From contig NZ_JAGMTU010000003.1 in NCBI RefSeq assembly GCF_023703415.1, positions 681,150 through 745,149 of the forward strand: a DNA stretch of 64,000 bases, in the 5' to 3' direction. Positions 8,633 through 16,918 of this stretch are shown here, in pieces (position 1 is the stretch's first letter; the number at the start of each line of letters is the position of its first letter). The notes under the pieces were generated by a model. It saw nothing but the letters and a program-made list of their open reading frames with translations. It was not told the DNA's origin and searched no databases. Source of the DNA: Microbacterium sp. USTB-Y. Its GTDB lineage: Bacteria > Actinomycetota > Actinomycetes > Actinomycetales > Microbacteriaceae. The position numbers and the translations under genes were made by a program.

Positions 8633-9499
8633 ATGATCGAGTTCCGCTCCGTCACCAAGACGTTCCCCGACGGCACCCGCGCGGTCGATGACTTCAGCCT
8701 CGTCATCCCGGCCCGTCAGACGACCGTGCTCGTGGGCTCGTCGGGCTCCGGCAAGACCACCCTGCTGCGCATGATCAACCGCATGGTCGAGCCGACCTCG
8801 GGGGCCGTCGAGATCGACGGCGTGAGCGTTCTGGACGGGGATCCCGTGGCGCTGCGCCGGCGCATCGGCTACGTCATGCAGAACTCGGGACTGCTGCCGC
8901 ATTTCAGCGTGATCGACAACATCGCCACGGTGCTGCGCCTGAACGGCGTCGCCCGGCGCGAGGCGCATGAGCGCGCACGCGAGCTGCTCGACACGGTCGG
9001 GCTCGATCAGGCGCTCGCGGAGCGCTACCCGAGCCAGCTCTCCGGCGGGCAGCAGCAGCGCGTCGGGGTGGCCCGAGGGCTCGCCGCCGACCCGAACATC
9101 CTGCTCATGGACGAGCCGTTCGGCGCCGTCGACCCGATCGTGCGCACCGAGCTGCAGCAGGAGCTGCTGCGTCTGCAGCGCGAGCTCGGCAAGACGGTCG
9201 TCTTCGTCACGCACGACATCGACGAGGCGCTGCTGCTCGGCGACCGGATCGTGATCCTCGACAGGGCCGCGCGCATCGTGCAGCAGGGCACCCCGGACGA
9301 GATCCTCACGGCGCCCGCGGACGAGTTCGTCGCGGCGTTCATCGGCGCGGACCGCGGTCGGCGCGCACTGCACCTCAAGCAGACGCCGCACGGCACGGTC
9401 GTCGTCGACGCCGACGGGCGGGCGCAGGGAACCCTCGTGCAGTCGCCCGCCGACCTCCTCGACGCCCATCCGCCGCGCGCGACCGACGAGGTCGACTGA
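8633..9499 (+). CDS. Osmoprotectant ABC importer, ATPase subunit (OpuCA/ProV-like)
   Basis: 288 residues: Walker A GSSGSGKTT (35-43), Q-loop YVMQNSG, signature LSGGQQQRVGVARGLA, Walker B ILLMDEPFGAVDP and switch FVTHDIDEAL. The FGAVDP and DIDEALLLGDRI forms are typical of quaternary-amine importers (OpuCA). The OpuCA-type CBS pair is missing; the protein ends about 45 residues after the ATPase core. The permease gene starts 2 bp later, and all four subunit genes lie within 3.3 kb. The complex sits on the inner face of the membrane and powers uptake of glycine betaine, choline, carnitine or a related solute. Confidence 0.9.
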   Translation: MIEFRSVTKTFPDGTRAVDDFSLVIPARQTTVLVGSSGSGKTTLLRMINRMVEPTSGAVEIDGVSVLDGDPVALRRRIGYVMQNSGLLPHFSVIDNIATVLRLNGVARREAHERARELLDTVGLDQALAERYPSQLSGGQQQRVGVARGLAADPNILLMDEPFGAVDPIVRTELQQELLRLQRELGKTVVFVTHDIDEALLLGDRIVILDRAARIVQQGTPDEILTAPADEFVAAFIGADRGRRALHLKQTPHGTVVVDADGRAQGTLVQSPADLLDAHPPRATDEVD

Positions 9500-9500
9500 C

Positions 9501-10223
9501 ATGACCTGGATCATCGACAACCTCGGGCTCATCGTGGGCCTCGCCGCCGTGCACCTGCAGCAGAGCGTGATCGCGCTCGTGCTCGGGGTCGTCGTCTCGG
9601 TGCCGCTGGGATGGATCGCCTGGCGCTACCGGCTGGTGCGCGGGCCCGTGATCGTGCTCACCGGCCTCCTCTACACGATCCCCTCCCTGGCGCTGCTCAT
9701 CCTGCTGCCGGCGCTGCTGGGCTACTCCGCGATCAGTCCCACGAACCTCGTCGTCGCCCTGACGATCTACAACATCGCGATCCTGGTGCGGGCGGTCGCC
9801 GACGGGCTCGACTCGGTCGACGCCGACGTGCGCCGGGCCGCGACCGCCATGGGCTACGGCTCCGGACGGCGGTTCTGGACGGTCGATCTCCCGCTCGCGG
9901 GCCCCGTCATCCTGGCGGGCGTGCGCGTCGCCGCGGTCTCGACGATCGCGCTCGCGACCGTCGGCATCCTCGTCGGCGTGCAGAACCTCGGCTATCTCTT
10001 CACGAACGGGCTCGACCGACGCCTCATCGAAGAGGTCTTCGCCGGCGTCCTCGCCGTGATCGTCCTGGCGCTCGTCGTCGACCTGCTGCTCGTGCTGATC
10101 GGCCGGCTGGTGATGCCGTGGCAGCGGGCCGCCGCAAAGCGCCGCGGGCGCGTCGCCTCCTCCGCGCTCGGCGCCTCCGCAGGGGTCGACGGCGAGGTCG
10201 TCGCCGAGGAGGTCGCCGCATGA
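9501..10223 (+). CDS. Osmoprotectant ABC importer, permease subunit (OpuCB-like)
   Basis: 240 residues with five to six hydrophobic helices. The binding-protein-dependent permease motif is present around DSVDADVRRAATAMGYG with the following LPLAGPVILAGVR, the EAA loop that contacts the ATPase. The start ATG follows the ATPase stop after 1 bp. The C-terminal 30 residues are Arg/Ala-rich and cytoplasmic. Its stop overlaps the second permease start by 4 bp (10220-10223). Two different permeases in one operon is the OpuB/OpuC arrangement. Confidence 0.88.
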   Translation: MTWIIDNLGLIVGLAAVHLQQSVIALVLGVVVSVPLGWIAWRYRLVRGPVIVLTGLLYTIPSLALLILLPALLGYSAISPTNLVVALTIYNIAILVRAVADGLDSVDADVRRAATAMGYGSGRRFWTVDLPLAGPVILAGVRVAAVSTIALATVGILVGVQNLGYLFTNGLDRRLIEEVFAGVLAVIVLALVVDLLLVLIGRLVMPWQRAAAKRRGRVASSALGASAGVDGEVVAEEVAA

Positions 10224-10948
10224 ACCTCTTCGTGGACGCGATCCGCTGGCTGCTCGACCCCGAGCAGTGGACCGGATCCTACGCACTGCCGGTGCTGCTC
10301 GGGCAGCATCTCTTCTACACGCTCGCCTCGGTGCTGGTCGCCGCCGTGATCGCGGTGCCCGCGGGCTGGGTCATCGGGCACACCGGGCGAGGGCGCGAGA
10401 TCGCCGTGGCGATCTCCGGCGCCGCGCGGGCGATCCCCTCGTTCGGACTGCTGATCCTGCTCGTGCTGCTGTTCGGCGTGCTGCAGGTGCCTGCCGCGGC
10501 TCTCGTGACCTTCGTGCTGCTCGCAATCCCCTCGCTGCTCGCCGGGGCCTACACCGGCATCGAGGCGATCGACCCGCGCGTGGTCGACGCCGCGAAGGCG
10601 ATGGGGATGACGCCGTGGCAGGTGTTCTGGAGGGTCGAGTTCCCGCTCGGGCTGCCCCTGCTCATCGGCGGTCTGCGCGCCGCGACCCTGCAGGTCATCG
10701 CGACCGTGACGATCGCGGCCTGGGTGAACCTCGGCGGCCTCGGCTACCCGATCATCCAGGGCATCCCGCTCGGCCGGTTCGACCAGGTGCTCGCCGGGGC
10801 GCTCCTCGTCGCGGCGCTCGCGCTGATCGCCGACCTGTTGTTCGCCATCGCCCAGCGGGCCGCCGTGCCGGCGGGCGTCCGCGCCGGCGACGCACGCTCC
10901 GGAGACGAACCCCGCGGGCGGAGCGCCCTGCGCGCCGCCCGCACCTGA
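10220..10948 (+). CDS. Osmoprotectant ABC importer, second permease subunit (OpuCD-like)
   Basis: 242 residues from the ATG at 10220, which overlaps the preceding stop; a much longer open frame upstream is antisense-type noise inside the first permease gene. It contains about six membrane segments and the EAA-loop motif IDPRVVDAAKAMGMTPWQ followed by FPLGLPLLIGGLRAAT. It forms a heterodimeric channel with the first permease. The C-terminal tail (VRAGDARSGDEPRGRSALR) is short, charged and cytoplasmic. The binding-protein gene follows after 52 bp that contain a GAGAGG ribosome binding site. Confidence 0.88.
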   Translation: MNLFVDAIRWLLDPEQWTGSYALPVLLGQHLFYTLASVLVAAVIAVPAGWVIGHTGRGREIAVAISGAARAIPSFGLLILLVLLFGVLQVPAAALVTFVLLAIPSLLAGAYTGIEAIDPRVVDAAKAMGMTPWQVFWRVEFPLGLPLLIGGLRAATLQVIATVTIAAWVNLGGLGYPIIQGIPLGRFDQVLAGALLVAALALIADLLFAIAQRAAVPAGVRAGDARSGDEPRGRSALRAART

Positions 10949-11000
10949 CCTGCATCGACCCTCACCACAGCACGGACTCCCCACCGAAGAGAGGCACACC

Positions 11001-11918
11001 ATGTTCACCGCCCGCATCACCCGCATCGCCGCCGCTGCGTCGGTCGCGGTCGCCGCGGCCCTGGCGCTCAGCGCCTGCGGCTCCAGCAACCCGCTCGACA
11101 AGCCCACCGAGACGAACGGATCCGGATCCTCCGACACGATCGTCATCGGGTCCCAGGCCTACTACTCCAACGAGATCATCGCCGAGATCTACGCGCAGGC
11201 CCTCGAGAAGGACGGCATGAAGGTCGATCGCAAGTTCAACATCGGCCAGCGCGACGCCTACATGCCCGACGTGAAGTCGGGGGCGATCAGCCTGTTCCCG
11301 GAGTACACCGGCAACCTGCTGGAGTACCTGGGCGGCAAGGCCGACACGAACAGCTCGGACGACGTCTACGCCGCGCTGAAGAAGGCGCTGCCGTCGGGGC
11401 TCACCGCCCTGGACTACGCCAAGGCCGCCGACCAGGACACCTACACGGTGACGAAGGCCAATGCCGACAAGTACGGTCTGGAGTCGATCGGCGACCTGTC
11501 GAAGATGCCCGCGCCGGTCACCGTCGGCGCCGCGCCGGAGTTCGAGAAGCGCCCCTACGGCCCTGCCGCGGCGAAGACCGACTACGGCGTGGATCTCGCG
11601 TTCTCCGCGACCGGCCAGACCACGCTCGAGGCACTGCAGGCCGGCACCGTGCAGGTGGCGGACATCTACTCGGCGGATCCGGCTTTCGCCAAGGGCGACC
11701 TCGTCGCGCTGAAGGATCCGAAGAACCTCATCCTGCCGTCGAACGTCGTGCCGATCGTGAGCGCGAGCGTCGCCGACAAGGTCTCGAAGGCGATCAACGC
11801 CGTCAGCGCGAAGCTCACGACGGACGAGCTGGTCAAGCTCAACGTCCAGAGCACGGCCGACAAGAAGCAGGCCACCGACATCGCCAAGGCGTGGCTCAAG
11901 GAGCAGGGCCTGAGCTGA
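11001..11918 (+). CDS. Osmoprotectant ABC importer, substrate-binding lipoprotein (OpuCC/ProX-like)
   Basis: 305 residues. A signal peptide (RITRIAAAASVAVAAALAL) ends in the lipobox LSAC, so the mature protein should be lipid-anchored outside the membrane at C26 or nearby. The mature part begins after a flexible Ser/Thr/Gly linker with TIVIGSQAYYSNEIIAEIYA and includes GAISLFPEYTGNLLEYLG, both characteristic of the OpuAC/ProX quaternary-amine-binding fold. The TGxxL motif with conserved Tyr is where betaine or choline is held in relatives. It is the last gene of the importer operon and is followed directly by a strong hairpin terminator. Confidence 0.9.
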   Translation: MFTARITRIAAAASVAVAAALALSACGSSNPLDKPTETNGSGSSDTIVIGSQAYYSNEIIAEIYAQALEKDGMKVDRKFNIGQRDAYMPDVKSGAISLFPEYTGNLLEYLGGKADTNSSDDVYAALKKALPSGLTALDYAKAADQDTYTVTKANADKYGLESIGDLSKMPAPVTVGAAPEFEKRPYGPAAAKTDYGVDLAFSATGQTTLEALQAGTVQVADIYSADPAFAKGDLVALKDPKNLILPSNVVPIVSASVADKVSKAINAVSAKLTTDELVKLNVQSTADKKQATDIAKAWLKEQGLS

Positions 11919-11934
11919 GCTCCGGCCTCGGACG

Positions 11935-11969
11935 AGGACGGCCCCGGGAGCGGATCCCGGGGCCGTCCT
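11935..11969 (+). terminator. Hairpin terminator of the OpuC-like operon
   Basis: A 15-bp perfect stem (11935-11949 with 11955-11969) around a 5-nt loop lies 17 bp after the binding-protein stop. It is GC-rich with no clear T-tract, as is common in this group. Confidence 0.75.
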
Positions 11970-12007
11970 GCGTCCGGGATCGCGGAGCGCCGCGGCCGCG
12001 TGCCGCG

Positions 12008-12013
12008 TACAGT
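12008..12013 (+). promoter_or_regulatory. -10 hexamer of leaderless lysR-type gene
   Basis: TACAGT is 7 nt before the GTG at 12021 with no ribosome binding site between. This supports GTG 12021 rather than the in-frame GTG at 12000 as the start. Confidence 0.5.
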
Positions 12014-12020
12014 GGCGGAC

Positions 12021-12890
12021 GTGACCGCTCCGAGCCTGGACCATCTGCGTACGTTCGTCACGGTGCACCGGGTGGGATCGCTCACCCGTGCGGCGCACCT
12101 GCTCGGGCTCTCGCAGGCGACCGTCTCCGCGCATGTGCAGGCGCTCGAAGCCGTCGTGGGATTCCCCGTGTTCGAACGCGGGCGAGCCGGTGTGACGACG
12201 ACGGCCAAGGGCCTCGAGCTGGCGCGACGCGTGGCCGCGCATGTCGACGCGATCGAGGATGCGTTGCTGTCGCCGGCGCTGGGCGGCGACCCGGTGCGCA
12301 CGGTGCATGTCGGCGGCGCCGCGGAGATCCTCTCGGTGAAGGTCGTGCCGCGCCTCGCCGAACTGCTCGCCGCCGCGGGCGGGCCGATCCGCCTCACCTT
12401 CGGGCTCCCCCCGGACCTTCTCGACGCGCTCGTCGGCGGCGCGCTCGATCTCGTGGTGAGCGCGGTTCCGCCGGGGCGCGAGGGTGTCACGGCGGAACCG
12501 TTCTATGACGAGGAGTTCGTCCTCGTGGCCGCTCGTTCCTGGGCGGGCGGGATCCCGGAGGACGTGCCGGTCGTCGCGTACGCGGCGAACCTGCCGATCA
12601 TCCGTCGGTACTGGCGCAGCGTCTTCGACCGTCCTCCCTCCGGACTGCGGGTCGCGGCGGTGATCCCCGACCTCCGCGGGATCCGTCGCGCGGTGCTCGA
12701 CGGCATCGGGATGTCGGTGCTGCCCCGCTACCTCGTCGACGAGGACCTGGAGGACGGTGCGCTCATCGCGCTGTACGAGCCGCAGGTCGCTCCACTGAAC
12801 ACGCTGTACCTCGCCACCAGGAGCGGAGAAGCGCAGCGCATCCCGGAGGTCGCCGCGGTCGCCGCGGCCCTGCGGCGGATCATCGCCTGA
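12021..12890 (+). CDS. LysR-family transcriptional regulator
   Basis: 289 residues from GTG 12021. The N-terminal winged helix (LDHLRTFVTVHRVGSLTRAA, then LGLSQATVSAHVQALEAVVG) is typical of LysR, and the remaining 200 residues form the periplasmic-binding-protein-like effector domain (TVHVGGAAEILSVK, DLVVSAVPPGREG, GIGMSVLPRYLV). The regulator is divergent from nothing: upstream is the importer terminator, downstream the DJ-1/PfpI gene on the same strand after 89 bp. LysR regulators usually act on a neighbour, so the DJ-1/PfpI gene is the most likely target. The effector is unknown. Confidence 0.88.
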   Translation: MTAPSLDHLRTFVTVHRVGSLTRAAHLLGLSQATVSAHVQALEAVVGFPVFERGRAGVTTTAKGLELARRVAAHVDAIEDALLSPALGGDPVRTVHVGGAAEILSVKVVPRLAELLAAAGGPIRLTFGLPPDLLDALVGGALDLVVSAVPPGREGVTAEPFYDEEFVLVAARSWAGGIPEDVPVVAYAANLPIIRRYWRSVFDRPPSGLRVAAVIPDLRGIRRAVLDGIGMSVLPRYLVDEDLEDGALIALYEPQVAPLNTLYLATRSGEAQRIPEVAAVAAALRRIIA

Positions 12891-12979
12891 GGTCCCCGGA
12901 ATCCCGATCGGTGGGTTCGATCATCCGATGGGGGCGTGCCGCTGATGCGGAGGAGCATGGACGTGTCGAAAGGACCCAC

Positions 12980-13681
12980 ATGTCGAAGATCCTCATGGCC
13001 GTGACCGCGGCCGATTCCCTCACCCTCGCCGACGGAACGGCGCACCCCACCGGATTCTGGGCGGAGGAGCTCGTCGTCGCGCACCGGGAGCTCACTCGCG
13101 CCGGTCATGACGTCCTCATCGCCACGCCCGGTGGACGCCCCGCGCCGGTCGACCCCGGATCGCTGAATGCCGACGTCGTCGGCGACGCGACGCGGGTCGA
13201 GGAGTTCCGGGCCTATCTGCAGACGATCCGGGCCGACCTGGAGGCGCCCGCCGCTCTCGGCGACATCGTCGCCACCGACTTCGCCGCCGTCGTGCTTCCG
13301 GGAGGCCACGGTCCGATGGCCGACCTCGCCTTCGACGAGGATCTCGGGCGTCTCCTGGTCGCCGCCGATGCTGCGCAGCTGCTCATCGCGCCGTTCTGCC
13401 ACGGGCCGGCGGGGTTGCTCAGCGCGACGGCGCCCGACGGCCGGTTCGCCTTCTCGGGTCGCACCCTCACGGTCTTCACCGACGAGGAGGAGACCACCGG
13501 CGGGCTCGGCGAGAACACCCCGTGGTTCGTGGCGACGACGCTGCGCGACCGCGGTGCGACCGTGGAGGGCGGCGCCCCCTGGAGCTCGCACGTCGTGCGG
13601 GACGGCAACCTCATCAGCGGTCAGAACCCGCAGTCCAGCCACGCGGTCGCACAGACGCTGCTCGAGGCGCTGAACGCCTGA
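12980..13681 (+). CDS. DJ-1/PfpI-family (class I glutamine amidotransferase-like) protein
   Basis: 233 residues from the ATG at 12980, after AAAGGA. The fold is recognisable from FWAEELVVAHRELTRAGHDV, VVLPGGHGPMADL and the nucleophile elbow LLIAPFCHGPAGLL, with C140 followed by H141 as in DJ-1/PfpI/Hsp31 proteins. The family includes protein deglycases, glyoxalase III and chaperones that deal with reactive carbonyls or oxidative damage in the cytoplasm. Closest in layout to the type 1 glutamine amidotransferase domain proteins of about 230 residues. Regulation by the LysR gene just upstream is plausible. Exact reaction cannot be told. Confidence 0.87.
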   Translation: MSKILMAVTAADSLTLADGTAHPTGFWAEELVVAHRELTRAGHDVLIATPGGRPAPVDPGSLNADVVGDATRVEEFRAYLQTIRADLEAPAALGDIVATDFAAVVLPGGHGPMADLAFDEDLGRLLVAADAAQLLIAPFCHGPAGLLSATAPDGRFAFSGRTLTVFTDEEETTGGLGENTPWFVATTLRDRGATVEGGAPWSSHVVRDGNLISGQNPQSSHAVAQTLLEALNA

Positions 13682-13695
13682 GCCCGAGCTGCGGA

Positions 13696-13772
13696 TCCCG
13701 CGAGACACCGCTTCTCGCATGAGATCTGGCGCCAGGCGTGGCATCTCATGCAGGATCGCGGGTCTCGCGGGA
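13696..13772. repeat. Nested inverted repeats between convergent genes
   Basis: Outer arms TCCCGCGAGAC (13696-13706) and GTCTCGCGGGA (13762-13772) are perfect. Inner arms GCATGAGAT (13717-13725) and ATCTCATGC (13743-13751) are also perfect, and the centre CTGGCGCCAG (13726-13735) is a palindrome by itself. It fills the gap between two convergent stop codons, so it may act as a two-way terminator or be a REP-like element. Confidence 0.7.
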
Positions 13773-13778
13773 CCTGGT

Positions 13779-14549
13779 TCAGCTCTGCAGGGCGAGGTGC
13801 CGGGCGAAGAACCTCCCGGCGTCCTCGCCGGCGTGGGCCGGGACACCGGCGTGCCCGCCGAGGTTGGCCTGCAGCGTCTTCTCGGCGGATCCGAACGCGT
13901 CGAACACGTCGAGCGAGCGCTGCCGGTCGTTGCCCTCGTCGTCCCACTGCAGCAGCACGTGCAGCGGGATCGTGACGGCGCGGGCCTCGTCGAACATGCT
14001 CAGCGGCACGTAGCTGCCGGCGAACAGGCCGGCGGCGACGATGCGCGGCTCGACCCGGGCGAGCCGAATGCCGATCGCGAGCACGCCGCCCGAGTAGGCG
14101 ACCGGTCCGCCGATCTCGGGCAGGGCGAACAGCGCGTCGAGGGCCGCCTGCCATTCGGGCACGGTCCGTTCGACGAGGGGCAGCACGAGCCGGTCGATGA
14201 CGTCCTCGCCGGGCCGTTCGCCGGCGTCGAGCGCCCGCATCAGGTCGGCGCGGGCGCCCTGGAGCTCGGGCAGCGCGGGCCGCGCACCGTTGCCGGGCAT
14301 CTCGAGCGCGACCGAGGCGAAGCCGAGATCGGCGGAGGCGCGGGCGCGGCCGTCGAGACGCGGGCGCATCCGGTCGAGCCCGGGCCCGCTCGGGTAGCCG
14401 AGGAGGATCAGCGGGACCGGGTGCTCGGCGGAGGCGGATCCCGGCAGCCAGAGCACGCCGGGGATCCCGTCCAGCGTGAAGTCGCGCTCGACGATGTCGT
14501 CGTCGCGCTGCCGCAGGGCGGTGAAGGCCAGTTCAGAGGTGGAGTTCAT
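13779..14549 (-). CDS. Alpha/beta hydrolase (dienelactone-hydrolase-like)
   Basis: 256 residues. Alpha/beta hydrolase features are the N-terminal strand PLILLGYPSGPG, a nucleophile elbow AYSGGVLAIG (S153, with Tyr in place of the usual Gly before Ser), an acid region LLQWDDEGND and a late His in GGHAGVPAH. Such enzymes hydrolyse esters, lactones or amides in the cytoplasm. The start ATG is preceded by GAAAGG. A hairpin and a 16-codon reading frame with an excellent ribosome binding site lie upstream (see 14595-14645), hinting at translational control. Substrate unknown. Confidence 0.82.
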   Translation of the reverse strand: MNSTSELAFTALRQRDDDIVERDFTLDGIPGVLWLPGSASAEHPVPLILLGYPSGPGLDRMRPRLDGRARASADLGFASVALEMPGNGARPALPELQGARADLMRALDAGERPGEDVIDRLVLPLVERTVPEWQAALDALFALPEIGGPVAYSGGVLAIGIRLARVEPRIVAAGLFAGSYVPLSMFDEARAVTIPLHVLLQWDDEGNDRQRSLDVFDAFGSAEKTLQANLGGHAGVPAHAGEDAGRFFARHLALQS

Positions 14550-14561
14550 GGTCGTGCCTTT

Positions 14562-14588
14562 CGGGAGTGCGCATGCAGGGCGCTCCCG
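14562..14588 (-). promoter_or_regulatory. Hairpin between leader peptide and hydrolase gene
   Basis: CGGGAG (14562-14567) pairs with CTCCCG (14583-14588), with further pairing inside. It sits directly before the hydrolase ribosome binding site, where it could affect translation start or readthrough. This is inference from position. Confidence 0.4.
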
Positions 14589-14594
14589 GACGAC

Positions 14595-14645
14595 CTATCG
14601 TCCGACCGTGACCCCGATCAGGAGCACCCACGTCGATTCGTTCAT
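14595..14645 (-). CDS. Candidate 16-residue leader peptide upstream of hydrolase
   Basis: Reading the minus strand, AGGAGG (14654-14659) is followed after 8 nt by an ATG (14645-14643) and 16 codons, MNESTWVLLIGVTVGR, ending in TAG (14597-14595). A -10-like TACTGT lies at 14691-14686. The strong ribosome binding site has no other start codon to serve. The peptide is hydrophobic with one Trp and four Val and has no obvious run of a single amino acid. The hydrolase starts 45 nt later. A role as leader or regulatory peptide is inference. Confidence 0.45.
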   Translation of the reverse strand: MNESTWVLLIGVTVGR

Positions 14646-14793
14646 GGGGACCACCTCCTGTTCTCGTGCCAGCACGGCGTAGGCGACAGTAGCACCTCGT
14701 CCGCTGTCCGTCGAGCCCTGTCGCGCGGGATCGGATCGCGCCCGGTGGATCCGATCCGCGACTCGTACCGGCCCGAGCGGGACACCGCCGGCC

Positions 14794-16242
14794 TCAGTCG
14801 AGCGCGCTCATCACGTGCTTGATGCGCGTGTAGTCGTCGAAGCCGTACTGGGACAGGTCCTTGCCGTAGCCGGAGTGCTTGAAGCCGCCGTGGGGCATGT
14901 CCGACACGAACGGGATGTGCGTGTTGATCCAGACGCAGCCGAAGTCGAGGTCGCGGGAGAAGCGCAGCGATCGGGTGTGATCGGTCGTCCATACCGACGC
15001 CGCCAGTGCGTAGGGGACGTCGTTCGCGAAGGCGAGCGCCTCGTCGTCCTCCTCGAAGGACTGCACGGTGAGCACCGGTCCGAAGATCTCGTTCTGCACA
15101 GCCTCGTCGTCCTGGCGCATGCCCGAGACGATCGTCGGCTCGAAGAAATAGCCGGTGTCGCCCTGCCGCTTGCCGCCGGTCTCGATCACCGCGTGCGCGG
15201 GCAGGCGGTCGACGAAGCCCTGCACCTGCGCGAGCTGCGCCGCGCTCGACAGCGGGCCGAAGAACACGCCGTCCTCGTGCGGAGCGCCGGTGCGGGCATG
15301 CGTGCGCACCCGCTCGACGAGCGCCTTCACCAGCTCGTCGTGCACCGACGCGTGCACGATGACGCGGGTCGCGGCGGTGCAGTCCTGACCGGCGTTGAAG
15401 AAGGCGCCGGTGACGATGCCCTCCGCGGCCTTGGCGATGGAGGCATCGGCGAAGACGATGGCCGGCGCCTTGCCGCCGAGCTCGAGGTGCACGCGCTTGA
15501 CGTCGGCCGCCGCCGACTCGGCGACCGCCATGCCCGCTCGCACGGATCCCGTGATCGCGACCATCTGCGGCGTCTTGTGCGCGACGAGCGCGGCCCCGGT
15601 GGTGCGATCGCCGAGCACGACGTTGAGCGTGCCGGCGGGCGTGTGCTCCGCGACGATCTCGGCGAGCAGCAGGGTGGTGAGCGGGGTCGACTCCGCGGGC
15701 TTGAGCACGACCGTGTTGCCCGCCGCCAGCGCGGGGGCGATCTTCCACACGGCCATGTTGAGCGGGTAGTTCCACGGCGTGACCTGGCCGATCACGCCGA
15801 TCGGCTCGCGCCGCACGTAGGAGGTGTGCCCGGCCATGTACTCCGCGGCGGCGCGGCCCTCCAGGCTCCGCGCGGCCCCGGCGAAGAAGCGCAGCTGGTC
15901 GACGGACTGGTCGATCTCGTCGGCCACGAGGTTCGCGCGGGGCTTGCCCGTGTCCTGCGACTCCAGGTCGGCGAACTCCTCGGCGCGTGCGGCCATCGCG
16001 TCCGCGATCCGGAACAGCGCCAGCTGCCGCTGGGCCGGGGTGGTGTCGCGCCAGAGGGGGAAGGCGGCGGCCGCGGCGGCGTAGGCGGCGTCGATGTCGC
16101 TCTGATCCGAGATCGGCGCCTGGCCGTAGACCTGCTCGGTGACGGGGTCGATGAGGTCCATGCGGCCCTCACCGTGGGCGGCGACGAGGCGGCCGCCGAT
16201 GAAGTTCTGCAACAGTGCGGCTTCAGACAGGGTGCTCTGCAT
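14794..16242 (-). CDS. Aldehyde dehydrogenase, gamma-aminobutyraldehyde dehydrogenase type
   Basis: 482 residues, full length for the family. The oxyanion Asn lies in TPWNYPLN (about 158). The general base E254 is in HLELGGKAP and the catalytic C288 in NAGQDCTAATR. IWINTHIPFVSDMPHGGFKHSGYGKD-type C-terminal motifs (HIPFVSDMPHGGFKHSG) are those of the PatD/aminobutyraldehyde group. It would oxidise 4-aminobutanal to GABA with NAD in putrescine breakdown, which fits the FAD-dependent amine oxidase gene across the divergent regulator. It is divergent from the Lrp-type regulator with a 100-bp AT-richer gap that probably holds shared operators. Confidence 0.88.
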   Translation of the reverse strand: MQSTLSEAALLQNFIGGRLVAAHGEGRMDLIDPVTEQVYGQAPISDQSDIDAAYAAAAAAFPLWRDTTPAQRQLALFRIADAMAARAEEFADLESQDTGKPRANLVADEIDQSVDQLRFFAGAARSLEGRAAAEYMAGHTSYVRREPIGVIGQVTPWNYPLNMAVWKIAPALAAGNTVVLKPAESTPLTTLLLAEIVAEHTPAGTLNVVLGDRTTGAALVAHKTPQMVAITGSVRAGMAVAESAAADVKRVHLELGGKAPAIVFADASIAKAAEGIVTGAFFNAGQDCTAATRVIVHASVHDELVKALVERVRTHARTGAPHEDGVFFGPLSSAAQLAQVQGFVDRLPAHAVIETGGKRQGDTGYFFEPTIVSGMRQDDEAVQNEIFGPVLTVQSFEEDDEALAFANDVPYALAASVWTTDHTRSLRFSRDLDFGCVWINTHIPFVSDMPHGGFKHSGYGKDLSQYGFDDYTRIKHVMSALD

Positions 16243-16262
16243 GGTGAACAGAATAGGACAGG

Positions 16263-16317
16263 ATCAACGAAATCGGAAGGAAAAAGGATCCCAATCTGCG
16301 AAATCAGTTGCGTTGAT
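16263..16317. promoter_or_regulatory. Candidate Lrp-type operator between divergent genes
   Basis: ATCAACG (16263-16269) and CGTTGAT (16311-16317) are inverted copies in an AT-rich 100-bp gap, and the word CGAAATC also occurs twice here. Lrp/AsnC proteins bind such AT-rich dyads next to their own gene. Confidence 0.5.
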
Positions 16318-16342
16318 AGTCTGAGAGTGTCAAAATCGTCAT

Positions 16343-16810
16343 ATGAGCGAGAAGCCGAAGGTGCCGGTGCTGGACGACGTCTCGAAGCGGATCATCGAAC
16401 TGCTCCAGGAGGACGGCCGTCGACCCTACGCCGAGATCGGACGTGCGGTCGGTCTCAGTGAAGCAGCTGTTCGCCAGCGCGTACAGCGACTCACCGATAG
16501 CGGCGTGGTGCAGATCGTCGCCGTCACGGATCCTCGACAGCTCGGCTTCTCCCGGATGGCGATGCTGGGCATCCGCGTCGACGGCGATCCCCGTGTCGCG
16601 GCAGAGGCGATCGCGAATATTCCGGAGATCGCATATGTCAATGTCACTCTCGGATCCTTCGACATCCTCGCCGAGGCCATCTGCGAGAGCGATGAGGATC
16701 TGCTCGAGCTGATCGCGACGCAGATCCGCACCATCGAGGGCGTCTCGCACACCGAGTGCTTCCTCTATGCAGGGCTCCACAAGGACCTCTACAACTGGGG
16801 CACGCGCTGA
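16343..16810 (+). CDS. Lrp/AsnC-family transcriptional regulator
   Basis: 155 residues: N-terminal helix-turn-helix (LDDVSKRIIELLQEDGRRPY, EIGRAVGLSEAAVRQRVQRL) followed by the RAM effector domain (MAMLGIRVDGDPRVAAEAIA, ITLGSFDILAEAIC-type segment, LIATQIRTIEGVSHTECFL). Lrp regulators sense an amino acid or amine-derived ligand. Located between the aminobutyraldehyde dehydrogenase and the amine oxidase, it most likely controls putrescine or related amine catabolism. An ATG start with no strong ribosome binding site (ATCGTCAT precedes it). Confidence 0.9.
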   Translation: MSEKPKVPVLDDVSKRIIELLQEDGRRPYAEIGRAVGLSEAAVRQRVQRLTDSGVVQIVAVTDPRQLGFSRMAMLGIRVDGDPRVAAEAIANIPEIAYVNVTLGSFDILAEAICESDEDLLELIATQIRTIEGVSHTECFLYAGLHKDLYNWGTR

Positions 16811-16918
16811 TCCGCTGAGCCTGCCCGCTCTCCCGAACCCGGCCGCACCGCGGCATCCGGGGCGCTGCGGCGCGCCCCGGCGAAAGACCCCCCACCTCCT
16901 CCCGGACAAGGAACCATC

